This document shows positions 56,232-64,000 of a DNA stretch of 64,000 bases, one piece after another. Source of the stretch: Acinetobacter guerrae. GTDB taxonomy: Bacteria > Pseudomonadota > Gammaproteobacteria > Pseudomonadales > Moraxellaceae. Position numbers and translations under genes: made by a program. The stretch's first letter is position 1, and each line of letters starts with the position of its first letter. The DNA is taken from positions 212,942 to 276,941 of the forward strand of contig NZ_LXGN01000005.1 of the NCBI RefSeq assembly GCF_009372255.1, given 5' to 3'. A model generated the notes under the pieces. That model worked only from the letters and a program-made list of their open reading frames with translations, ran no database searches and was not told the origin of the DNA.

Positions 56232-58313
56232 TTAATCAGGTAGTTTAAAGTCTGATACAGACTCACGTAATGACTCCGCCATATTCGCCAGTTCAGAAAC
56301 CGAACGTGCCGTATCAAAGGTTGCCGTCGTGGTTTGTGAGGTAATTTCCTGTACGACATTCATCGTATTGGCAATATGGCTGGCCGATGCAGACTGAAGT
56401 TTTGCAGCATTGGAAATGTTTGCAATCAGTTTTGCCAAGTTATTCGATACGCTTTGAATTTCATCAAGTGCAACACCCGCATCTTTCGCCAAATTAGCAC
56501 CACGCACAACCTCAGACGTCGTTTGTTCCATTGAAATTACTGCTTCATTGGTATCTGTCTGAATGGTTTTAACCAAGCCTTCAATCTGTTTGGTTGCAGA
56601 AGCCGAACGCTCTGCAAGGCGCTGTACTTCATCGGCAACCACGGCGAAACCACGTCCTGCTTCCCCTGCCATCGATGCCTGAATCGCGGCATTCAATGCC
56701 AGAATGTTAGTTTGGTCAGCAATATCGTTAATCAAAGAGACAATGTTTCCAATTTCCTGAGAAGACTCACCCAAACGTTTAATACGCTTAGACGTTTCCT
56801 GAATCTGTTCACGAATGGTATCCATCCCGACAATAGAACGGTTTACAACGTCTGCACCATTAGATGCAATTTTTACTGAACGCTCGGCAACCTCAGCAGA
56901 TTCGGCAGCATTGGCAGATACCTGATCGATCGAAACCGCCATTTCGTTAATTGCAGCAGATGCACCCGCAATTTCCTGTGCCTGATGCTCAGATGCCTCA
57001 GCTAACTGATTGGTAATGGTCTGGGTATCTTGCGTATAACGTGCCACTTCCTGAGACGTATCGGTAATACGAGAAACCAGATCACGTAACTGATCAATCG
57101 CAAAGTTAATCGAGTCAGCAATTGCTCCTGTAAAGTCTTCCGATACTGTTGCATACGAACGCAAGTCACCGTCTGCCAAATCTGCAATTTCATCCAGTAA
57201 ACGTAAAATTGCATTCTGGTTACGGTCATACTCATCTTGTAAGCGAGTTACACGCGTTTTATCCATTGCACTACGCAAAGATAAAAGTTTGAGGATGGTA
57301 TATGTAAAACCACCAAGGAATAACAGTAATAAAACCGCTGGAATAATACTTGACCAACCAGAATCGGCTTTATCTGAAAGATTATTCAATGATTTGAGCA
57401 TGTCATCAGATTGAGAAAAAATCTGAGAAGATGCTTGACGGACTTTTACAATCTGGTTGGCATTTTTAAATACTGTAGATGCTGCTGTTTTTAGTACTTC
57501 ATCATATTCAGATTTAATACTTTCTACAGATTCACGTAAGGTTGAATCACCAATACGCTCTACACCCAAATCTGTACTGCCGTTTAACTGAGCATTGAGA
57601 TAAGCACCAAAAGTTTCAATATCGGCACTAAAATCATCTGCCGATGCACGAGCATTTTCTGTGCCAACCAATACCGAGCCAATCGAACGAAGAATACGCT
57701 CTGCAATGAATACTTGGTTTTTAGCAATCACCACCTGACTACTTGGCATATTTAAACGTGCCATTTGGTCAACCATCAGGTTGTATTCAGCCTGAATCCC
57801 TGGAATTGATTCGCCAATCGCAATATTGGTGTCATAGAGTTGATTAATAAGTTTTTGTTGCGAAGTAATCAAATCTACATTGGTCGAAACATTTTTCCAG
57901 AGTTCGTCTACTTTTTTATACTCATCTGAAGATGTTCCATAAATATCTTGGACATTTTCCAGATTTTGCGCAAATTGCTCTTGTGATTTTTTCAGGTTCG
58001 CAATCATTTCAGGTGAACCAGAGGCAGTTGCATCTGTAGCCTGACGTGGAATGGTCTGTGACAATAGGCGTAATTGTCCCAGACTCCGTGTCAATTCGTT
58101 GTTACGTGGTACGCTATAGAACAAGTAAATCAGCGTTAGGATTGCCAAAAATAAAAAGATAATGGCCGCATAAATGATCGGTTTAGATTTTTCACTTTCC
58201 CCAAACAGTCGTGAAAATTGATCAATCTGAGCCTGTATTTTGGCAAAAAATGCAGAACCGTCTTTTTTAACCGCACTTTCAGCTGTGTTTTTCTTTTTTA
58301 GTTTAAAGCCCAT
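56232..58313 (-). CDS. pilJ: Pilus chemoreceptor PilJ
   Basis: 693 residues. Two membrane segments (about residues 47-66 and 322-342) flank a PilJ-type periplasmic domain; a HAMP-like linker follows, then a methyl-accepting signalling domain with the hairpin tip [36 protein letters not shown]. It senses surface or pilin-related signals and signals to ChpA through PilI. There is no PilK methyltransferase gene here. It precedes chpA by 148 bases that include a hairpin (TGATGGTG/CACCATCA). Confidence 0.92.
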   Translation of the reverse strand: MGFKLKKKNTAESAVKKDGSAFFAKIQAQIDQFSRLFGESEKSKPIIYAAIIFLFLAILTLIYLFYSVPRNNELTRSLGQLRLLSQTIPRQATDATASGSPEMIANLKKSQEQFAQNLENVQDIYGTSSDEYKKVDELWKNVSTNVDLITSQQKLINQLYDTNIAIGESIPGIQAEYNLMVDQMARLNMPSSQVVIAKNQVFIAERILRSIGSVLVGTENARASADDFSADIETFGAYLNAQLNGSTDLGVERIGDSTLRESVESIKSEYDEVLKTAASTVFKNANQIVKVRQASSQIFSQSDDMLKSLNNLSDKADSGWSSIIPAVLLLLFLGGFTYTILKLLSLRSAMDKTRVTRLQDEYDRNQNAILRLLDEIADLADGDLRSYATVSEDFTGAIADSINFAIDQLRDLVSRITDTSQEVARYTQDTQTITNQLAEASEHQAQEIAGASAAINEMAVSIDQVSANAAESAEVAERSVKIASNGADVVNRSIVGMDTIREQIQETSKRIKRLGESSQEIGNIVSLINDIADQTNILALNAAIQASMAGEAGRGFAVVADEVQRLAERSASATKQIEGLVKTIQTDTNEAVISMEQTTSEVVRGANLAKDAGVALDEIQSVSNNLAKLIANISNAAKLQSASASHIANTMNVVQEITSQTTTATFDTARSVSELANMAESLRESVSDFKLPD

Positions 58314-58360
58314 GCAGCTTTTCTCCTGAATACGCTTGATTGACTTGATTGCGTAGGAAT

Positions 58361-58897
58361 TTAATTTATAAATCTTGCTGAAGCATTCATATACTGTGGA
58401 TTTTTCAGTAGCTGACTAAATAAAAAAACATGCCAACGCTGGTTATGTTGATAAAAATAACCCTGACAATAATCTTTTAATTTTTGATCTAGCTCATCAC
58501 TTTTAGAAAAAAAACTGCGTTTATTAAAGTGCTGAATCCCCAGAACCTGATCTACAACCAAACCGACATAATGGTCATTGTGACTGATACATAATACTTT
58601 TTGTGTAGGTGAAAACTGAGACCGTTGCCCAGATACAAAATGTGTTAAATCAGACACCGAGAGTAGTCTCCCCCGAATATTCGCCAGTCCCCTTACCCAT
58701 ACTTGAGCATTGGGTACTGGTGTATATTTTGGAGGATAAATCACTTCTGTGACTTCCCCCAACGGCGCAACAAAATATTGCCCCATCATCTCAAAGGCAA
58801 TACCTGACCATCGGTTTACTTCGTTTTGATTGGAAGCGTAGCTTCGATTGCCACGTTTTGCCAATCGAAGCAATTCGATAAATCCATTTGCTGCCAT
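58361..58897 (-). CDS. pilI: CheW-like adaptor PilI
   Basis: 178 residues with one CheW domain: [47 protein letters not shown] and [22 protein letters not shown]. It couples PilJ to ChpA. Five bases separate it from pilH. Confidence 0.9.
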   Translation of the reverse strand: MAANGFIELLRLAKRGNRSYASNQNEVNRWSGIAFEMMGQYFVAPLGEVTEVIYPPKYTPVPNAQVWVRGLANIRGRLLSVSDLTHFVSGQRSQFSPTQKVLCISHNDHYVGLVVDQVLGIQHFNKRSFFSKSDELDQKLKDYCQGYFYQHNQRWHVFLFSQLLKNPQYMNASARFIN

Positions 58898-58902
58898 AGT
58901 GA

Positions 58903-59271
58903 CTATCCTAGATTGAGATTTTGCTGAATCACTTCAATCAATTTATTTTCATCAATCGGTTTGGTCAGATAATCTCGAGCGCCCTGACGTTTCCCCCAGA
59001 CACGATCCGTTGCCTGATCTTTGGTACTCACAATTACAACTGGAATATGTTTGGTATTCTCACCACGACTGATTTCACGAGTCGCCTGAAAACCATTTAC
59101 GCCAGGCATAACTACATCCATGAGCACCAAATCTGGCTGCTCTGCTTGAGCCATGGTCACACCATCCGCCCCATTAGATGCTTCTATGACTTCAAAACCA
59201 TGTTTTGTTAATATTTCTCTAAAGCGAAATGTTTCAGTTGGTGAGTCATCTACAATTAAAATACGTGCCAT
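58903..59271 (-). CDS. pilH: Response regulator PilH
   Basis: 122 residues from the ATG at 59271, which has GGGGA 5 bases upstream; a TTG at 59283 is in frame. It is a lone CheY-like REC domain: LIVDDSPTETFRF, phospho-acceptor aspartate in LVLMDVVMPGVNGF, and YLTKPIDENKL. In twitching systems PilH counteracts PilG and promotes pilus retraction. Confidence 0.92.
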   Translation of the reverse strand: MARILIVDDSPTETFRFREILTKHGFEVIEASNGADGVTMAQAEQPDLVLMDVVMPGVNGFQATREISRGENTKHIPVVIVSTKDQATDRVWGKRQGARDYLTKPIDENKLIEVIQQNLNLG

Positions 59272-59296
59272 TTTATTCCCCAACGTTTTCTTTAAT

Positions 59297-59680
59297 TTAT
59301 GTATTTACGTGATTTCGAATAGCGTTTAATAGTTCATCTTTACTAAAAGGTTTGGTCAAATATTCATCCGACCCCACAATACGGCCTTTGGCTTGATCAA
59401 ATAACCCATCTTTACTAGACAGCATGATGACTGGAATATTTTGATAGTTCTGTGAGTTCTTGATCAACGCACAGGTTTGATAGCCATCTAGACGCGGCAT
59501 CATGATATCAACAAAGACAATATCAGGATTGGTTTCGGCAATTTTTGAGAGCGCTTCAAAGCCATCAACTGCGGTAATAACCTCACAACCTTCACGTTGC
59601 AGTAAAGTTTCGGCCGTACGACGAATGGTTTTTGAATCATCAATTACCATGACTTTAAGATTTTGAAATTTATCTTCCAT
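59297..59680 (-). CDS. pilG: Response regulator PilG
   Basis: 127 residues, lone REC domain: VMVIDDSKTIRRTAE, FVDIMMPRLDGYQ and YLTKPFSKDELL. It promotes pilus extension and cAMP production in related systems. It is the first gene of the operon, 25 bases before pilH. Confidence 0.93.
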   Translation of the reverse strand: MEDKFQNLKVMVIDDSKTIRRTAETLLQREGCEVITAVDGFEALSKIAETNPDIVFVDIMMPRLDGYQTCALIKNSQNYQNIPVIMLSSKDGLFDQAKGRIVGSDEYLTKPFSKDELLNAIRNHVNT

Positions 59681-59987
59681 TTAACGACCCTTTTCCCCAT
59701 TTATTTAATACAGACAATAATTAAAAATGATTATAGTCGATCATCGGGGCTTTCATTGTTTTTACAGATTATGACCTTTTTTAACATATAATTACTTGCG
59801 TTTTCAATGAAGGTTTTTTGATGTTTAAACACACTTTTAATAAATATCTCCAAACCAATCACACTTTATAGCAACTTATGATTTTTTTTTGAGTTATTCC
59901 TATTTTTAATTGGATAATTTACAACTAATATAAAGATATTATTATTTAAAAATAAGTAAATTAGTCACTTTTAAATTGGGGAAAAGG
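59681..59987. other. 307-base divergent region before pilG
   Basis: A+T-rich. A TATAAT on the minus strand (ATTATA at 59730) is a possible -10 of pilG, with only a weak -35 match (CAATGA) 17 bases away. Nothing else was recognised. Confidence 0.4.
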
Positions 59988-60635
59988 ATGAACAATGGGG
60001 TGAGATGTCAAAAGCTTCTGGAACAATCCAAACAGATGACTCGTCGTTCCATTATTGCATTTGGACTATTTTTGTGGATGCCTATTGCGAATGCGAGTAG
60101 TGAACAGCCTCATGCTGTTTGGTATCGTTATTATGATCAAAAAGGTATTGCCAATATTAGCAGCTCTGTAACACCTGCGCATATCCGTTATGGCTATGAA
60201 GCTTTAGATCGCAATATGCAGGTCATTCGCCGTAATAAACCTTATAATGCTGAAGCAGATTTGCGTCAGTCCCGCCAAAGAGAAGCACTGGCTCGTCAGC
60301 GGGAGCAAGATTTAAAACTCAAACGTGCCTATGGAAATGTAGCCATTGCAACCGAAAAGCAAAATCAGGCTTTATCAGGTATTAAAAAACAAATCATGTC
60401 ACAACAAGATCAGCTTAAACAATTACAAAGTGACCGAATTACGTTTAAACGTCAGGAAATGGAGTACTTGCGCAAGGGAGAAAGTAGCATTCCTCAACGC
60501 TTAAAAGATCAACTCGATCAGAATGATCAGAACATGGCGAATCTGAAAAAAAATATCTCAAGCCTGCAAAATAGTTACCGTACAACGCAAGAACATTATT
60601 CCAACATTATAGACCGCTTAAAAACCTTGGAATAA
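59988..60635 (+). CDS. Exported coiled-coil protein (DUF4124-like start)
   Basis: 215 residues from the ATG at 59988 (GGGG 6 bases upstream). A hydrophobic segment about residues 20-36 (MTRRSIIAFGLFLWMPIANA) looks like a signal peptide with an unusually long leader; an internal ATG at 60036 would give a cleaner one. The mature start VWYRYYDQKGIANISSSVTPAHIRYGYEALD resembles the short DUF4124 domain seen in pilus- and cell-envelope-linked proteins. From about residue 95 a coiled coil rich in Gln, Lys and Arg runs to the end. Function unknown. It lies 61 bases before the RND adaptor gene on the same strand. Confidence 0.68.
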   Translation: MNNGVRCQKLLEQSKQMTRRSIIAFGLFLWMPIANASSEQPHAVWYRYYDQKGIANISSSVTPAHIRYGYEALDRNMQVIRRNKPYNAEADLRQSRQREALARQREQDLKLKRAYGNVAIATEKQNQALSGIKKQIMSQQDQLKQLQSDRITFKRQEMEYLRKGESSIPQRLKDQLDQNDQNMANLKKNISSLQNSYRTTQEHYSNIIDRLKTLE

Positions 60636-60695
60636 TCGTTATAATCCTGACACCAAATAAAACAATGAATGTCATTTATTTAAGGATGGGTAGGC

Positions 60696-61835
60696 ATGCG
60701 GAAAGTGTCACGCACTACATTTTATATCCCTGTACTCTGTTTAATTAGCTTCAGCGTTATTCTAACTGGCTGTAATCGCTCTACATCTACAGACACCTCG
60801 AAAGCTCACGCGCCTGAAACAGTCGAGATGATCCCACAAGATCTAACACAGGTTTCTACAGGTACACTGGAACGTAAAACAGCTTTTACAGGAACAATTC
60901 GAGCCATCCAACAAAGCTCAATTCAGGCACAAGTTTCTGCAACAGCGACACAGGTCAATGCCGATGTCGGACAACAAGTCAAAAAAGATCAGGTTCTTGT
61001 CCGTTTAAATAATCAGGATAATGCTGCTCGTTTAGCTCAAGCGCAGGCAAACCTTGCATCCGCTCAGGCTCAGGCTGAACTTTCATATAATTTGATGCAA
61101 CGTAAAAAAAGACTTTTAGATCAGGGTTTTGTTTCACGTGTTGATTATGAACAAAGTCAAGTCGACTACAAAGCTCAACTTGAAACAGCGAATGCACAAA
61201 AAGCGAATCTGGAAATTGCACGTAAAGCAGATCAGGACGGTATTATCCGAAGCCCTCTTACAGGTGTCATTACCAAACGCAATGTCGAACCCGGTCAAAC
61301 CGTTTCAGCAGGACAAACTCTATTTGAAATAGTGAATCCTGAACAACTGGAAATTCAGGCTAAATTACCATTAGAACAACAATCTGCGCTACAAATCGGC
61401 CAAAAGATTCAATACACAATTCAAGGCAATTCAACTCCATTAAATGCAGTTTTAACACGTGTTTCACCTGTAGCTGATCAAGTAAGTCGGCAAATCGAGT
61501 TTTTTGCGAAACCTATTGAAAGGATTAATTCACTGAGTATCGGTGCTTTTGTCGAAGGTTTTATCTTAAATAAGGATCAAATTCAGGGTCAAATTATTCC
61601 TTTGGATGCTATTCAAAGTATCGATCATGCCCCTTATGTTTGGGTCGTTCGCCAACAAAAATTGCGTAAAATTCCTGTTCAGGTTGTTGAAAAACGTTTT
61701 GCCGAAAACAAAGCCATTATTTCAGGATTACAAACAACCGATGCCGTGAGTCGAGTTAAATTTGATAATCAGGATGAAAATAAATCTGTTGTATTTTCAA
61801 ACTCAGCTCAAGTTACGTCAAACAAAGATAAATAA
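60696..61835 (+). CDS. RND efflux periplasmic adaptor lipoprotein
   Basis: 379 residues. A lipoprotein signal with the lipobox LTGC (about residue 26). Membrane fusion protein layout: lipoyl half IRAIQQSSIQAQVSATATQVNADVGQQV, coiled-coil hairpin (about residues 115-180), the second lipoyl half GIIRSPLTGVITKRNVEPGQTVSAGQTL and a beta-barrel after it. It links the inner membrane pump to an outer membrane channel; no channel gene is visible. The permease gene starts 25 bases after. Confidence 0.9.
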   Translation: MRKVSRTTFYIPVLCLISFSVILTGCNRSTSTDTSKAHAPETVEMIPQDLTQVSTGTLERKTAFTGTIRAIQQSSIQAQVSATATQVNADVGQQVKKDQVLVRLNNQDNAARLAQAQANLASAQAQAELSYNLMQRKKRLLDQGFVSRVDYEQSQVDYKAQLETANAQKANLEIARKADQDGIIRSPLTGVITKRNVEPGQTVSAGQTLFEIVNPEQLEIQAKLPLEQQSALQIGQKIQYTIQGNSTPLNAVLTRVSPVADQVSRQIEFFAKPIERINSLSIGAFVEGFILNKDQIQGQIIPLDAIQSIDHAPYVWVVRQQKLRKIPVQVVEKRFAENKAIISGLQTTDAVSRVKFDNQDENKSVVFSNSAQVTSNKDK

Positions 61836-61860
61836 AAGAACGATTTTCAGGATTAAGTTT

Positions 61861-64000
61861 ATGTGGTTTACCCGAATTAGTGTCAAATACCCAGTCTTTA
61901 CCATCATGATGATGTTTTGTCTGATGGTTTTGGGTTTGGCATCATGGCAACGCATGGGGGTAGAAGAATTTCCTGATGTCGATTTTCCTTTTGTTGTGGT
62001 CTATACCAATTATCCTGGCGCATCTCCTGAAGCAGTCGAATCTGAAATCACTAAAAAACTCGAAGACCAGATCAATACAATTTCAGGCTTAAAACAGATT
62101 ACCTCACAGTCCAGTGAAGGGCTGTCGATGATCATTGCCGAATTTAATCTGGAAGTTCCATCCAGTGTCGCTGCGCAAGATGTCCGTGATAAAATTGCAG
62201 TGGTTAAGTCAGATTTTCGAGATGAAATAGAAGATCCTGTCGTAGAACGTTATGACCCCGCCAGTAATGCCATTATGTCGGTGGTATTTGAATCAGGTTC
62301 GATGTCTTTGCGCGATTTTAGCTCTTATCTGGATCAGCGAATTTTACCTCAACTTAGAACCGTTCCGGGTGTAGGAACCGTGAATTTACTGGGGGATGCT
62401 AAACGCCAGATTCGTATTGAAGTCAATCCTCAACAACTACAAAGTTATGGCATTGGGATTGATCAAGTCATTAGTACTTTAAAAAATGAAAATATCGAAA
62501 TTCCAGGCGGCTCACTAAAACAATCCGATTCTGAATTAGTCATCGAAATTCAATCTAAAGTGATCTATCCACATGGTTTTGGTGATTTAGTCGTTGCCAA
62601 TAAAAATGGTGTACCAATTTATCTTAAACAGATTGCTAAGGTTGAAGACAGTCAGGCAGAGCTTGAAACTGGTGCATATTTAAATGGGAAAGCAGCCGTT
62701 GCGGTTGATATTTTACGTAGTTCAGATGCCAATGTGATTCAAGTGGTGGATAACACCTATAAAGTGCTAGATAAAATCAAGACCCAACTCCCTGAAGGGG
62801 CTAGTTTAAATGTCGTTGTCGATAGCTCAAAAGGGATTCGCGCCTCGATTAAAGATGTAGCGCGTACCATTATTGAAGGTGCATTACTGGCTGTTCTGAT
62901 TGTTTTACTATTTTTAGGCTCTTTCCGTTCAACCATCATCACAGGTTTAACTCTTCCCATTGCCCTACTTGGAACCTTAACTTTTATCTGGGCATTTGGT
63001 TTTAGCATCAACATGATGACGCTTTTAGCATTATCACTTTGTATTGGTTTACTCATTGATGATGCAATCGTAGTACGTGAAAACATTGTTCGCCATAGTG
63101 AAATGGGCAAAGATCATGTCACTGCGGCACTGGACGGAACGAAGGAAATTGGGTTGGCTGTTTTGGCAACCACACTGACCATTGTCGCGGTTTTTTTACC
63201 TGTCGCGTTTATGGGTGGCATTATTGGGCGTTTTTTCTATCAGTTTGGGGTGACGGTCAGTACTGCTGTTCTCATCTCTATGTTTGTTAGTTTTACCCTT
63301 GACCCAATGCTATCAGCACATTGGCAAGAGAAAAAAACCAATAAACCACCAAGTCGGATTAAACGCTTCTTTAATTGGATTTCTCAAAAGCTCGACAACT
63401 TAAGTCATGTTTATGAGCATTTACTCAAACTTGCCTTACGATTTCGTTTTATCACGATTTTAATTGCAATTGCATCGTTAATTGGGGCATTAGGATTATC
63501 CAAGCTTATTGGAACCGAATTTGTACCAACGCCAGATAAAGGCGAGATTCGCATTAAATTTGAAACCCCAGTAGATGCCTCCTTGCAATATACCCAAGCA
63601 AAGCTTGATCAGGTCAATCAGATTATTCGCCAACATCCACAGGTCAAATCAACCTATGGCGTAATCAATGGGATTACAGATCAGGGTAAAAACCATGCCA
63701 GCCTAAGAGTAACCGTGACGCCAAGGCAGCAACGTAGTCAAACCTTAACTGAATTAAATAATGAGTTTCGTGAGCGGTTAAAACGTGTAGCAGGCATTAG
63801 CGTCACTTCTGTTGCCTCGGCGGATGAAACCGTATCTGGTGGTCAAAAACCCATTATGATTTCAATCAAGGGACCAGATCTAAATGAATTACAAACTATT
63901 TCAGATCGCTTTATAGCTGAAATGGAAAAAATAAAAGGTGTGGTCGATCTAGAAAGTTCATTAAAAGAGCCAAAACCGACCTTATCGATTCAAATTAATC
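61861..64000 (+). CDS. RND efflux permease, HAE1 type (cut off by the window end)
   Basis: 713 codons are visible from the ATG at 61861 (AGGA about 9 bases upstream); the frame is still open at base 64000, and a full member has about 1,030 residues. N-terminus MWFTRISVKYPVFTIMMMF with the EEFPDVDFPFV segment; the conserved TM4 acids appear in CIGLLIDDAIVVRENIV. It moves its substrate out of the inner membrane or periplasm with protons. The substrate is not predictable. Confidence 0.93.
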   Translation, partial: MWFTRISVKYPVFTIMMMFCLMVLGLASWQRMGVEEFPDVDFPFVVVYTNYPGASPEAVESEITKKLEDQINTISGLKQITSQSSEGLSMIIAEFNLEVPSSVAAQDVRDKIAVVKSDFRDEIEDPVVERYDPASNAIMSVVFESGSMSLRDFSSYLDQRILPQLRTVPGVGTVNLLGDAKRQIRIEVNPQQLQSYGIGIDQVISTLKNENIEIPGGSLKQSDSELVIEIQSKVIYPHGFGDLVVANKNGVPIYLKQIAKVEDSQAELETGAYLNGKAAVAVDILRSSDANVIQVVDNTYKVLDKIKTQLPEGASLNVVVDSSKGIRASIKDVARTIIEGALLAVLIVLLFLGSFRSTIITGLTLPIALLGTLTFIWAFGFSINMMTLLALSLCIGLLIDDAIVVRENIVRHSEMGKDHVTAALDGTKEIGLAVLATTLTIVAVFLPVAFMGGIIGRFFYQFGVTVSTAVLISMFVSFTLDPMLSAHWQEKKTNKPPSRIKRFFNWISQKLDNLSHVYEHLLKLALRFRFITILIAIASLIGALGLSKLIGTEFVPTPDKGEIRIKFETPVDASLQYTQAKLDQVNQIIRQHPQVKSTYGVINGITDQGKNHASLRVTVTPRQQRSQTLTELNNEFRERLKRVAGISVTSVASADETVSGGQKPIMISIKGPDLNELQTISDRFIAEMEKIKGVVDLESSLKEPKPTLSIQIN

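Noticed and set aside
62757..63110. 117-codon minus-strand frame
   Set aside because: Shadow of the RND permease, which has full motifs in the other strand.

Overview
The window looks like chromosomal DNA of an Acinetobacter species (Moraxellaceae, Gammaproteobacteria). The evidence is low G+C, a wax ester synthase that closely matches what I remember of Acinetobacter AtfA, an Acinetobacter-type OmpA, a ThrH-type phosphatase, a GatCAB amidotransferase, and a pilGHIJ-chpA chemosensory cluster without pilK or chpB. No insertion sequence, integrase, CRISPR array or rRNA was seen, so most of it reads as core genome with small accessory patches.

Layout. 1-4.7 kb: the end of a CysJ-like reductase, a YdcF-type protein, a DUF2750 protein, six alternating tRNA genes (Val-TAC x3, Asp-GTC x3) behind a near-consensus promoter, a YkuD enzyme without a signal peptide (ElsL/LdtK-like), a 72-bp tandem repeat behind ybaN, and a DUF1853 protein. 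4.8-15.4 kb: a small lipoprotein, dapE, ompA, a pseudopilin, a thiolase, a PhnB-like protein, a FadL porin, thrH, cysH and atfA. 15.4-23.7 kb: a 58-codon gene, rng-maf-mreDCB on the minus strand, then gatCAB on the plus strand. 23.7-29.5 kb: an accessory patch with a large A+T-rich gene joining a GHKL ATPase to a PD-(D/E)XK nuclease-like end (the best candidate for an undescribed defence-type protein), two secreted proteins of unknown function, a DJ-1/PfpI protein and a lipoprotein. 29.5-33.5 kb: a LysR regulator divergent from a split chromate transporter pair, an SbmA-like transporter and a small gene. 33.5-44.5 kb: a candidate 6S RNA, ygfZ, a small phosphatase-like gene, dsbC, a Sel1 protein, a permease, an Old Yellow Enzyme, a TonB-dependent receptor, mpg, mutM, a parvulin, a GGCT-like protein and mscL. 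44.5-50.5 kb: typA, an NCS2 permease, rsmC and a LysP-like permease.

50.5-51.1 kb holds small open frames with good ribosome sites, a hairpin and two strong intrinsic terminators. 51.1-59.7 kb is the type IV pilus chemosensory operon: pilG, pilH, pilI, pilJ, chpA and a chpC-like gene. 60-64 kb has a secreted coiled-coil protein followed by an RND adaptor and permease that run off the window.

Working together: rng-maf-mreDCB is the usual cell-shape cluster; gatCAB makes amidated tRNA; the pil-chp proteins form one signalling pathway controlling twitching pili; the RND pair is two thirds of an export pump. All family assignments come from reading motifs by eye; no database search was run.
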